Positions 1 to 11,353 of a stretch of 64,000 bases of DNA are shown here, in pieces. How positions within the stretch are numbered: position 1 is the first letter of the stretch; each line of letters begins with the position of its first letter. Source of the stretch: Trichaptum fuscoviolaceum (lineage: Eukaryota; Basidiomycota; Agaricomycetes; Hymenochaetales; Trichaptaceae); assembly GCA_910574455.1 (NCBI GenBank), contig CAJSYZ010000001.1, positions 411,961-475,960 on the forward strand. The letters are read 5' to 3'. The position numbers and the translations under genes are program-made. The notes beneath the pieces were generated by a model. The model made no database searches. It saw only the letters and a list, made by a program, of their open reading frames with translations, and was not told the DNA's origin.

Positions 1-1116
1 TGTTCCCCATAGGAGTAGGTCGAAGAGATGTGCAAGGTGGGAAAATGGTGTCGGTGAGCACTTACTTTAAATGTGTACCCAGCTTCGACACCAATATCTC
101 CAGAATGAAAGCAGCCTTCACCTTGATTTTTTTTCGAGGACCTGCGCATGTACGTCTACTTTCATCTGAGTAAGTATTTTGAAAGATATTCACTCAAATT
201 GATTGAGTTTTGTGTGTTTCACAGTTTTTTTGCACCTCAAAAACTAACTTCACGAAAACTCATCCGTTTTGCTTTCATTTAAATTGCATTCACTAGCGAT
301 TAATAAGGAGAGATCATAGAAGCAAAAATCACTCAAATCCGAGAAGACTTGAGTGAGCTATGCGTGTCCGAAGATTTACAGTAATTTTGTATTTTTTTGT
401 TTGGACGTGCCGCGACAAGATTTTTGCAAACAGCAGTAAACGACCATCGTCCGTTCATCCGTCCAGCTCAATCCTTCAAAATGTTTGGTGATAGCAATTA
501 TGGCTTGCGGTGCTGAGTGTGGACACGGTGTTCTCATTTCGCGTGAAGATTGCGAGCATGAAGAGACGGAAGTCACGGTGTGGAGGCCGAGGAAGTGCGC
601 GCTGTCCGAATACGCAAAGGCAGAGCAAACAAGCGCTGGCGCTGTTAACACTGGCAGCTGACACGGCCGTGGTCATCGGACTGGGCTGTACAGCGGATTT
701 GTAACACTGCACCGGTCTGTCAACTGGAAATGGCAGTTGCATCGCAATCTCTTATGGCATGAACCCAGCAAATGTACTTACCCTGGGAGAAGATGGCTCT
801 TACGAATCCATAACGCTCGCCCACTTATCACTAGGGAATGGAAGTAGGTCAAGGCGGACGAATCGAGCTAGTCAACGTCAACACACCTGCTTCTGCGTGC
901 CAGCGCGAAATTTTGAATGCATCATGATTGCAGTGCACACTGCCATCACTGGCATGATGATGGCGCCTCAAGTTACCACTGTCCTACTAGTATATAATCC
1001 ATTACTAACCTCGCACTGGCATCTTGAAACCAACAGTCGCAAGACCGCTGGCTCCTTCCTGATCTCTACTCTTCAAGGCTCTCACAACAAAACTCGCTTG
1101 CTGCTGCACCTCCATC
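1..1116. other. No convincing gene; upstream of decayed gene copy A
   Basis: Short open frames occur on both strands but none shows recognisable protein features or convincing splice structure. The stretch from about 900 to 1116 is the likely former 5' region of the pseudogene that begins at 1117. I see no repeat with clear boundaries here. Confidence 0.5.
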
Positions 1117-3004
1117 ATGCCAGTGACCGGCCAAGTTATAAAGAAAGTCGTTCAGAAACTGAAGCGCACAGACGAAGACTGGTACTTTGACGCCCCTCCC
1201 GAGATGTTCAAACGCTTCCATCTCCTTCTGGAACTTGTGTTCTTCATCGAGCTTGACTGCTCACGTTTCTCTTCGTTCTACAAATTCTTTTGGGGCTTCG
1301 ATGACTGGGAAGAATTCCAAAACAAGATCGAACTCAAGTTAGGATATATCGACAACGACTCGTGCTCGACACTCGCGACAATCGATGACAACCCTGGCGC
1401 TGGCCGCATCTTAGATAAAATTTTCTACCAGCCCATCGGAAAATCTATCGAACGACTGTTTCTCAACCTAGAACTCAGATATTTTCACCCTCCCGAAAAG
1501 TGTGCGCGCCGAATCAAACGATTTCTTGAAGGTTTCACATTTTTTGGGAGTTGTATTCCAGTCGACAAGTTGGCCGATGAACACTTGGGGGACTTCACAG
1601 ACGACGTCGAAAAACCCGCCAGTGTGTCGAGCTATTCGCGGCGATTGGCCGTGACCAGAAAATTGCAAAGGCCTTTCAAATACTTCTGGCGCAAGCTAGG
1701 TAGCTTTTCAGCGACATTCATGATTCTAACTCTGATCACGGATAGCTTTAGTTCAAAAAAAACGGAGCTTACGAGTTGAAGCTCAAAACAGCTATGGTCC
1801 CTCATACGATACAAGAATATGGTTTACATATTTACACTATCATGGATCTCCAGTCTCTGACATGGGATGGATATACCATCTTTCGGCACTGTTTGCCTCT
1901 TGACCCCGATTTCCAGACACATTTCTTCTTCAAATGGGAAATGAATTTAGGGGCACAGACACATTAGTTCAGCTGCAATGTGAGGAGTGCCCGGAAGATC
2001 TACTATGTACGCCAATCAGAGATATTCTTCAGGCCTGTGTACGGTGAGTTGAGCTTTATACATGTCCATTACACTTGTGAATCTGACTTGTTCATTTTAA
2101 GAGAGGATAGAGGATTCTCCTCACTTCCAATAATCTTATTCTTGATGTGTTTCATGAAGAGCTGTATCGGTATTGTTACGGTGAAGATGAGGCCAACCCA
2201 TTTGTGGAAGAGTCTTATTATGAGAAAGACCCAGATCTTGAATATGCCGAAGAATTTGCTGATGGCCTGTATCTAGCCGTCATTGCAATTTCTGGGTTTC
2301 CTCAATGAATTCCTCTATGCCTCGGGCACTGTTAAGGAATTTATATGGTCCATATATGAAGGACGATCGTTCAGAAATAGCTATTTACTTCCTTTGTGGG
2401 GAAAGGAAAGGTGGATGCCATATGCACTGCATCATTATAATGTACTAAATATTTAATCATCTAGAACTAGATCAGACATTAATGCTCTTGAATTGATGGT
2501 ACATTTTACACTCCAGTCAGTATCATATATTGCAGACAACGATCTGTCCTTCTTACATTGTTCCTGCTGATGAATCTCTTAAGCCTTTACATCAATTTTG
2601 CAGATGCCAAATATGATTTGGAGTACGATGTCGCCTACTATATGGCACTTTTAAATAATGGGGATAAAGATCCTTACTCAATGGGCAAATTGGAGGCCAG
2701 TGCATCAGAAGACTATGTGCGCAAGGTCAACAAGATGGTGGTGCAACGTAGTCACATCACGTTTGCAATGTTCAAAGACTTGGTGACTAACCCTCTGGCG
2801 TGGAAGAAATACCGCCAACCCAAACACCGGACCAAAAAAAAGGTTTATCGAGACTCACCTGCAATCCAGTGGAGGGATAGACTTGGTTTTAAAATATGTG
2901 GATACCCAGAATCCCCAAATTTCGTTTACTACACTATACCCTTTTCAGACACTTTCCGAGAATCTGACTGGCTCAAAATCTTTCGGTATATAACGGGAGC
3001 ATAA

Positions 3005-3790
3005 AGCAGAACTTCAAAGGCCCAGGAGCTTGTTGGTTTCGGATCCTGAAATGGTTGGAAGACATCAGATACAGTTATAGGATACTACCTTATGACGAGG
3101 ATTCCAGGATAAGAAAGGTGGTGGATTGGTGGCGTAATTTTAATCCTTATCCCACCACAGGTACTCCCCCTTCCCTATCCTCCATCTATGAGACAGCCTC
3201 GTGCGGCGATAATGATGAGGATACTCCTTTGTATCTTCCTCCCACTCATTTTCTTCGCATCATCTGTGAAACAGCCTCATGGGACAAGAACGATGAGGTT
3301 ACTCCTTCGCCACCTCCGAGTCCATCTACCGCTTACCTATGCACCATCTGTGAAAGGGAAAGAGCCTCGCGCGTCAATAACAATAAGGTTACTCCGTCGC
3401 AACCTACACCTATGGATGGATTTACGAGGCCGCCTTCTCTCGACACCAGATCTATGCAAAACCGAGTCGTATATACGCCGGGACGGCCGGTACATAGAGC
3501 AGAACTTTGAAGGCCCAGGAGCTAGTTGGTTTCGGCTCCTGAAATGGTTGAAAGAATTAAGTTACAGTCCTTGGTCGTCACCAAGTTGTGACAAGAACTT
3601 GATCACAGTGGCGAAATGGTGGCAAAATTTCAATCCTTATCCCTACACAGGTTTCCAACCTTGCGTACACACCATCTGTGAAACAGCCTTGCGCACCAAT
3701 AAGGATGGGTATATTCCATTACCACCTCCATCCAACCCTTGCATATGCGAAATCTGCAATATCAACAGATTTTTCAAGCTCCTTCATGAC
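3005..3790 (+). repeat. Tandem duplication, period 493 bp, inside pseudogene copy A
   Basis: The block starting AGCAGAACTTCAAAGGCCCA at 3005 recurs as AGCAGAACTTTGAAGGCCCA at 3498. Both translate to a GPGA-W/S-W-F-R-LLKWL module followed by WWxNFNPYP and a cysteine-bearing (T)ICETA motif that is itself present several times (about 3180, 3270, 3340 and 3670). The intact paralogue has a single WWRNF module. The duplication is therefore specific to copy A. Confidence 0.8.
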
Positions 3791-4059
3791 CATCTTCCGG
3801 ATTTCCCTTCCTTTGACAACTTCAGGCATTTGGAGCCATCTTCTTCGACCCCAAGTCTGAGCAATATCGAGGGTTACAAGTACAATTCACCACATCTCAC
3901 TCGAGATGTTCAACCTTGCGGGACTGCACCGACCCATGGTGACGAGCCGCTGCACACAAGTGATATAGATCTTGCAACACTCCCTTCTCCCTGCCATTGC
4001 CCATTGTGCAAGTGCTCTTTACCCATAAACGTGAAGATTGCAAACACTCCATCGCAGAC

Positions 4060-4570
4060 ACGGATCGAGAGCGAAGCTGCGGAGTCATCTTTCTCTTCCG
4101 ACGCCAAATCAGGTACCCTGAGCGATCTTCACCCAAGATCGTGGACAAACAACCCCAATTCGCTGTCCAATCTGCCGTGGTGAACAACCCCGCGACTGCT
4201 CTCAAAGGTTCGCCTGAGAACGAACCTGCAGAGTCTTCTTCTTCTTTCCGACACCAAACTAGGTACTACCCTGAACGATCTTCGCCTAAAATTGACGGCA
4301 ATGAACCCCACTTTGCTGTCCAATCTGCCACGGTGAACGATTCCGCGGCTCCTCTCAGTAACGGGCTCGGATTTTAGAATGTATACTAGAGGAGGTGGAG
4401 CCGCGGCAGACACAGATTGAGAGCAAACCTGCGGAGTCATCTTCCCCTTTCCGAAGCCAGTCCAGGAACCCAGAACTATCTCTGCCCAGGATCGAGGACA
4501 GCGTACCCCACTGGCCGCTCGCCAACCAATCTGTAGCGGTGATCAATCCCGCAACTCCTCTACCAAGGCC
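4060..4570 (+). repeat. Three tandem repeats of about 150 bp in the 3' part of copy A
   Basis: Units at about 4060-4206, 4207-4358 and 4410-4567 share the order ESExAESSxxF, a serine-proline stretch, then a block like HFAVQSATVND. Base changes and indels place the units in different frames. They correspond to the serine-rich region before the C-terminus of the intact paralogue. Confidence 0.7.
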
Positions 4571-4587
4571 AACTCGGGTTACCGAAG

Positions 4588-4950
4588 AGAAGACTCGAGG
4601 AGGAGGAACCTTGCCCACAAGTTGCGCTGCACCCTCTTTTGGCATAGGAACAATACGGACGAAGATGCACAAAATGCCTCACTTGAGCCATTGCGCAAGA
4701 AGCAGAAGATCCATCATGCGAGTACACTGCAGCCGAGGATCATGAGCACCCTTTGCCATCTCAGATGGAGGACATCTTATTGCAGCATAGCAGTCCTGCA
4801 ACAGAGTCTTGCCAGCCCAGAATCTTGAAGCGTAAACTCGAGGAGGTGGAACCTCGCCCACAGATTGCACCGCTTCCTCATCGGTATAGGAACAATACGG
4901 ACGAAGACGCACGACCTGCAACACTTGGGCCAGTGCGGAAGAGACAAAAA
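4588..4950 (+). repeat. Two direct repeats of about 120 bp, 247 bp apart, in copy A
   Basis: The block beginning ACTCGAGGAGGAGGAACCTT near 4591 recurs near 4838 as ACTCGAGGAGGTGGAACCTC. Each copy continues through GGAACAATACGGACGAAGA into a lysine-rich (R)KRQK or KKQK nuclear-localisation-like motif. Confidence 0.7.
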
Positions 4951-5117
4951 GATCTCGCTCCGGTCTCGAGTCTGATACCAGTGACTCGGATCCTCTGATC
5001 ATGGAGAACAACGGATATCGACAGAGTCGGGACACTGGGTCCGAAGATGCTATGTCTGTGGATGAAGACTTTTTGACAGCCAATAGCAAGCTATCACATC
5101 TTACAATAGGAAACTAA

Positions 5118-6693
5118 CATCAAGAATGAGCCATGGATGCACTGAGTTCAAACATTCACCCTCCTCGGTCAATCGGCGCAATGTTTGGCCTTCCTATACC
5201 ACTATCTTCTCACGAAGGCAGATATTCTTGTTCGCGGCATTCCCTTGCCATAAACCAGCTTCCATTCAATCTCCTCCCTGCATTCTTTCTTTATTCCTTT
5301 TCGTAGTCTGTCTCCTTGAAAGTTTGTCTCCAGTCAATCATATATGTATTATAGAAATAATAATGTGATGGACACATCTACGTTTTTATGTTTTTGAAAA
5401 GATAACCCGAGCTGAGTTTTAGAGCGCTGTGTGCAAACAAAGCAGAGAGAATTCGCTTCCTGAGATGCGCTGATTAACGTTCTTCCATCTTGAATCCTTC
5501 CCTGAACTTTACAATCCGAGGATGGGTGGAAGTCAGAACAGGAGTATGAGTCTATGAGATGCCTGCACATACCAAGCGCACTGGGTCATCTGAATGAGCT
5601 GGGGTTGTCAGACCAAAGGGAGCCGATATTCGTCTCAAGGCTCGCTTGGTGCATAGTCTTCTCCGAGAGCAATCTCTTACGCCTTGTAGTCAATACGTTG
5701 TTCCGTCCTTCTTGTCCCTTTCTTTGCTACACCAATCGTCCCGAGCCAAGTTCACATCATCATCACAACTCATTATCTTGTTAGATCCGGTGAAGACAGG
5801 AGTACAACATCCTGAGTCCACTTAGTCGATATTCCCTATTCGCGCTGGGATGGGCGTTTGACAAGTACGGATTCAGCCACATCACCAGCTCCAAATCCTT
5901 TTAGTACGCCACGAAAACAGCAGTAAAAGCAGCAACAACCAGTGTCCTGTCAATGTGGAAGGGAGAAATGCGTGCGAGTTTTAGTTGCCTTCTGAAAGCG
6001 CGAGGTCCTTCGGGGCGATGACTGTACAAAGAGAGGGTCGTGTCGAAAAGTCACTGCATCGCCTACATCAGGGAAACTACTTTCTGCTGAAAGTGACTTA
6101 ACTGTTACTTAAACGTCCTGAGAGACTGAAGTCTTAAATAAGGCAAGCTTGTACTTATTCATGCATGTCCTCCCATTATTCAGGACAAGTTGGCTGAAAT
6201 AAGTGTGGGCTGGCTTAAATAAGGAAAGCATGGCTGAATCAGTGCTCTAAGTGTTTCAGGCATTCAGCACCCCAGTGCTCCAGTGTATCATCCTTTAATT
6301 ACAGCAGTAGACAAGTGTTGTAAGACGAATTGCAGTGCTCAAGAGTCTAAGTGCATAAGAACGATCCAAGTATTTCATTGCATCAGAAATATATAAGACA
6401 ACATTATGTAGCTATCCAGTGCCTCAGCGTTCAAGTACATCAGTCATTTACACAAGACTAAGCATAGCAGTCGCTCTCATGGGATCCGCCACGACATTAT
6501 CCCGAACCTCTGCCGTGACGGGCAGTGGCAGGCCACATTTCGCTGCCGTGCCTTCAATTCTGGGCATGTTCTTTGGCGTACCAGTAGAAACGAAGGGCTG
6601 CTCTGCAAGTCGATGGTAATTATAATATTGAGCGCAAGACGGGACAGAAACGAAAAGAAGAGGCTCACCAGTGATCGATTTGCCCTTAGAAGT
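5118..6693. other. Intergenic, repeat-like remnants, no convincing gene
   Basis: No open frame here looks coding. A segment around 6064-6130 (TACATCAGGGAAACT at 6064-6078) is a diverged inverted match to the segment near 47774-47788. Around 6100-6450 the sequence is rich in repeated short words (AGTGCTC, TTAAATAAGG), like a decayed LTR or other old repeat. Confidence 0.5.
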
Positions 6694-9600
6694 CTACGCA
6701 GAATCCGTAGCCGAATCCCATTTTGAAGCGTCGTCCTCCTCATGATCACCATCTCCACCTAAATCCTCGTCCTCGTCCTCGCCCTCGGGCCCTCCCCGCC
6801 CTCGCCCCTCGCCCTCGCCCTCAATCTTGGTCAACGAAACCCTCGTCCCCTCCCCGCTGCTCAAGCTCAGGTTGTCCGGTCACCCTCAGCATTAGCATGC
6901 TCGTCCTCTGCATCACCTTCCACCTAGCTCGCCTCTATACTCAGCCCCCTCATGCTGCTCTTCCGCCCTTATCGTCGGTTCCGTCCGTTCCGTCTTCCCA
7001 ATTATCAGCGCCTTCGTCACTACGCTTTCTCGCAGGTCAAATCTGCATCTACAACGTCAAAATACAAGGAAAAGTCCCTGCCAGTGATACCCCGATCCAA
7101 CAAGTTTGGTGTTCTTTCTCGTATCAATATCTGTACTGGCATCGTAAGCTAGGAGGCGGGATCGAACCTTTTCCCAGTTTGATTCAGTGAAGAAAGAGGG
7201 ATTCGACAACAAGTTAACATAGTCGTCCGTATGAGGCTGCCACAGAGCGCTATGTGAAATACCACTCAGCGCCGCCAAGTTCTTCTTTGATATTTTTGCA
7301 ACCGAGCCACCTGTTTAATCAATGGCAACCTTTTTGACCTATCCATGGGAGATCAGCGAATAAGGACAATATAAGTGCTGAAAAAAGTAGATACCGCTGT
7401 TGCCGCAAGGGCGAGGGCACCGATAGGCTTTCCTATGGTGTTTCTGTCCAGTATTTTATGCCGACCCATGGCCAAGACAATGTGTACGGACAACACTGAG
7501 ACCACAAGGTCAGAGCAGAACAGTCCTTGCTTCTGTACATTTAGGGTCAATGCATGGACACAAAATGCAACAATAAATACTCTTTTACTTACCCTCTCCA
7601 TACTATACAGCTTTCCCATAGAAACGGTTCGGCTTTCTTCTTGTCAACTAGTGTCTGCAACATCTTCACAATTGCTTCGTTTTTTGCATTGACTTTGATT
7701 GTTCGCCGCTGATAAAACTAGCAACTGATTGCTCAGCTTTCTCAAACAGCTTCTTGCGCAGCTATCAGAGCATCTCTGGGCCGCCTGAAATACGAGGATT
7801 GCATCTCAATTTGGTAAAGTGATTTGAGAATAATTAAAAATAACTCAACTAGAGAACAGATATCGGCGAACTGAGTTTCGTAAAAGATGATTTCCACAGA
7901 ATCAAACACTTTCCCCCACAATGAGCTGATGAGCTTATTGTCCGGGGTTTGCCATGGTGTGACGGGAATTTTCCAACTGCGCGAAATAGTGAAGGTAATA
8001 GAATATGAGTCCAACCTGCCTGAGTACCGGGAGGGAGACACTGGTTCGTCGCCCTTTTCCTGCCTGGCACGCGAGAATCCTTCCCTTCCTTCATTTCGTC
8101 CTTGTCCTCAAGTCCCACTTGATGTCTGCATATACGTACATCAGCAAAATATGTCATAGAAATGAATTTGATTTGACAAACTGAGCTAGTAGTCCGAGAG
8201 ACTTTGCGATGACCTTGATAAGCCCCAGTCACTATCACTTTTGGGTCCGGGGGTGCGGGACGCTCTCGTCATTGCAAGCGACGGTGCTCGGGGTGCTAAC
8301 GACATCTTTCAACCACCAGACTATTAAGAAAAGAAGGTGAATGCTCACGTTTAGAGTGTATCAGTCGACTCTCACTTACTTCATTATCAGCCACCAGCAA
8401 CTGCCTCTTGCGATTAAAGGTAGCGGATCCAATCTCCGCTGCAACACGTCAGAAAGCTGTTATCCATGGCAAGTGAGCAGATCGAAAAGAAGCACTTACC
8501 GTCGTGTTGGCCTCAGGGCCGATAAGGAATATCAGAGGGGTTCCTCTTCTTACTCAAGTCCTTTCCGCCTGATCAGATACGAACTTGAAATGCCAATTAC
8601 CATAGAATTGACACTTACTGTGGCACCGGCCTGTGTGTCCATGTCAATCAACAATGACTTATTGATCTTGACAGTCTTATTAGATTAGAGCCTATTGAGA
8701 TGGTTCAAATTAAGTAAACATGAAATGAAGGAATTCATTGCACGTGAAGGTAGAAGAATTACCACATTAACCTGAGAGTTCGGTGTCTGGTGGCGACTTC
8801 CTCTTTCCGTTCTTTGTGACTGTGATGTCCTATTCATATGCACACATTAGAGCGATCGACTCGAAGTGAAGAAGGAAAAACGAATAGTTGCTACAGGAGA
8901 GCACCAAACGAACGCTTGTAAGTGAGCCTACGGTGCATCGACGCTCACACATACCTGTACACGGGGTTCCAAAGCTAGTGATCGCACCTTACAAAAGAAC
9001 CATAATAAATAAAGGGGGGAACGAGAGAAGTTGAAATAAGATAGACTTACCGGTGCGCTAAGCTGCGAGTTATAGCAGTCCTCTTGTTTGCATCCTATGC
9101 AAATACCAATTCAGCCATGAAGGATATAGAATGAAGATCACTGTGCTTCGCTGTCTGGCACTCACCTGTCCACCTGGTTTTATCTCGTTGTTCTTATCCT
9201 CGAGTACGGCGAAGGGGATTGCTTAAGTAGAATGAAAAATGAAAAATGATATGACATCGCTTACCGTTGAAACCTGCGGACCCGGAAAGAGTGTCATGCA
9301 ATAACTTCCTTTTCTTCGAGTTGAGGTTGCTGCTACCTCCATCCTGTTCATGACACGGCAGTTGGCAGATAAATAATAACGAAGGGATATGAACAAACGG
9401 TCATGGAGTAACTGACGTGAATCGAACAGAAATAAGTCGTACTCACACAAGCTTGAGCCGGCCTTGTTAGCCTCTTCGGATTGCTTCCGCCCTATAAACA
9501 AGTTATTCAGACTGCATTTGCCATTCTAATGCTCCGTCAACTCACAACATTTGATTCCGAATCGACAAGATGTGCCTTCTGTTGCACACTGATTGTGCTA

Positions 9601-11022
9601 TTCTTTACACCATGATAGCTTGTAAGGGTGATTTGTTTCTCCTTCATCCTCCCAGGGACTTAAGTTTTCATCATCTGGCATGAGATGGTGTGTCTGGTGT
9701 AGCTTTGCGTCAGCAAGGCTCATAATACAGTGGTAACAAGGACAAGAGCGTCAATATTGCAGGTGAAGGACTTCCAAGTCGGTCTTGGCCCGGGAGCGTC
9801 ACGGTCAACTTGAACCGCTGGCACCGTGACCGCAGTGACACTGGCAGCCTGAGTGGCAGGTCTCATTAGTAATCTAGTACTACTACTAGTAGTAGTCGGG
9901 ATGATGTTTAATCGCACTCACCATTACATTGACTTGACAGTACAAGATACTGATTCAGACGCAATGCAAGATTCAAACTTCAAACTCACAAATTGATCCT
10001 TTCTGAGTCTATCCCTGCCACTGGCACCTCAAGACCTCCACCCTCTTCACCGATGAAAGTGGAATCATCTGTGTTGCGAAGCGCCCTGACAGGGCGTTTT
10101 TTGTCTTGTCGTTCCGCCTTGACGTAGCGGGCGAGTCTATTATGTCCGTTTCTTCACCAGAAAGACTCTCGTTCGGTCCTGCAGGAGCGTGAAAGAATGC
10201 GTCGCTGGGAGTGGCGGCAGACCTGGACATCCTTGCGGTCTGCACACTGTGCGAAATGGAAGTTCACCTTTGGAGTCTTCTTTCCTAGCTTTTTTTTGCA
10301 GGCTTCCCGTTTGGCTCATCCATACTCGCTGCTTCGCATTAACGTGAGTCACAGGGTTCAACCTCAAGCTTTGAGATCGTCTGAAAATGTATAGGCAATG
10401 TTACTCACAATATCCAAGTCTTCGTTGTGTCCATCTTCACAATCCGATATGTCTTTAACATCGTTCTTCGCGTCTGTTTATGCCAGTTTTCAAATCTGTG
10501 TCATCACTGATCTAAAGTTGAAGACTTACAACTAGATTCGCCTTTTGGCTTTCTACGTCCACGTTTGCCAGTGAGTTTGGGCACTGTTGAGCCCATCTGG
10601 GTGCGTGTCCAAGCAAGAGCCTTCGACAAGTTGTTTTCAAGCTCTATACGGTCATCTAGCATCGCTGCTTCTTGGTTCTCTGCTGCAGTCACCTTCTTGC
10701 AAACCTTGTCAGCTGCCTCTTGTTCTTTTGCTGCCCGTTTTTGCTCCGCAGCGAGTTTTTTTTCCTCTCTTTCGCAACCGCGACTTGCTGGGAGCCGCAG
10801 CTCTGCGGAAAGCTGTCCCTCTTCCTTCTGCTTTTCCTTCTCTTCCTTCTCCTTCAATGCCTCATCCCGCCTTTCTGCCTGCCGTACTTTCCTTTTCTCT
10901 TTTTTCTTCCTTCTCCCGCAATATCTCCTCCTGTGTTCGTCTTGTTCTGAGTTGGTCAACAGGACTGCTACCGGGGTGCTTTTCCCTGTTCTTAGCCCTT
11001 GTCTGTCTTTGAGTTGACACAT
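6694..11022 (-). CDS. Uncharacterised many-exon protein, K/E-rich coiled-coil start and acidic end
   Basis: I reconstruct this from a chain of short exons on the minus strand. The first (11022-10504) encodes a lysine/glutamate-rich, coiled-coil-like region ending in GKRGRRKPKGE, an AT-hook-like basic patch. Short exons follow, each ending at a GTAAG- or GTGAG-type donor; their translations look coding, for example SKKRKLLHDTLSGSAGF (about 9340-9270), AIPFAVLEDKNNEIKPGGQ (9221-9165), RTAITRSL (about 9090) and VTKNGKRKSPPDTEL (about 8810). Later parts carry SRSWKIPVTPWQTPDNKL (about 7960) and GRHKILDRNTIGKPIGALAL (about 7430). The last exon is acidic (EGEDEDEDLGGDGDHEEDAS), with stop TAG at 6696-6694. 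The layout resembles a large Agaricomycete-restricted family of unknown function. Exact junctions and intactness are not proven. Confidence 0.5.
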
Positions 11023-11039
11023 TTTGTGCAGTGTTTTGA

Positions 11040-11290
11040 GACTTGTATGATGATAAGATTGTGTCGAAGGTGCAAGTTCAAGATCAGGGAGGCGGGGGCG
11101 TCTATCTTAGACAAGTTGAAAATTTACGCCCACTACTACCGTACTACTCTATGACTAATTTTAACTCAGGTTCAAGTTCACTGGCACTCCGAGTCCGTAG
11201 TCACTGCCAGTGCTAGCAGCCTGCCAGTGCCAGTGAGGCTCAGCTGTGAGTCCCAATTAGTCGACAGTGTACTACTACTGAGGTTACATT
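11040..11290. repeat. CCAGTG / GAGTC / TACTAC-rich repeat segment
   Basis: Repeated short words (CACTGGCA, CTGCCAGTG, ACTCCGAGTCCG, TACTACTAC, AAGTTCAAGTT) are concentrated here. The same vocabulary returns at 9700-9960, 38800-39450, 42640-42930 and 46780-46880. This suggests subterminal or MITE-like sequence of one repeat family, but I could not define ends or target duplications. Confidence 0.4.
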
Positions 11291-11353
11291 CACGTTGATG
11301 CCAGCGACACGGAAAAAGCACGATCCCTTTTTCATTTTCCACCACTATTTCGA

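Larger units (their letters stand above)
1117..5117 (+). pseudogene. Decayed copy A of an uncharacterised nuclear-type protein (paralogue of 57207-59869)
   Basis: I do not recognise the family by name. Its identity rests on co-linear similarity to the intact copy at 57207-59869: the block around STLATIDD/GAG(R) then QPIGKSIERL and LELRYFHPPEK near residues 85-135, DGYxxFRHC-PLDPDFQTH further on, and the VNKMVVQRSHITF block. The first intron is at the same place (gtagc...ctttag after CAAGCTAG, about 1698-1756), but the next exon has one extra base in its A8 run compared with copy B, leading to a stop at 1777. Further frame changes and stops follow between 1960 and 2560 and again after 4180. 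The 3' part has been internally duplicated (see repeats). The end (VDEDFLTANSK, stop at 5115-5117) matches the end of copy B (VNEDFWSAKST). Likely non-functional as a full-length product. Confidence 0.75.

Noticed and set aside
10565..11017. Plus-strand Ser/Phe/Leu-rich frames opposite the K/E-rich exon
   Set aside because: They mirror AAG/GAG-rich coding on the minus strand, which has the better exon chain.
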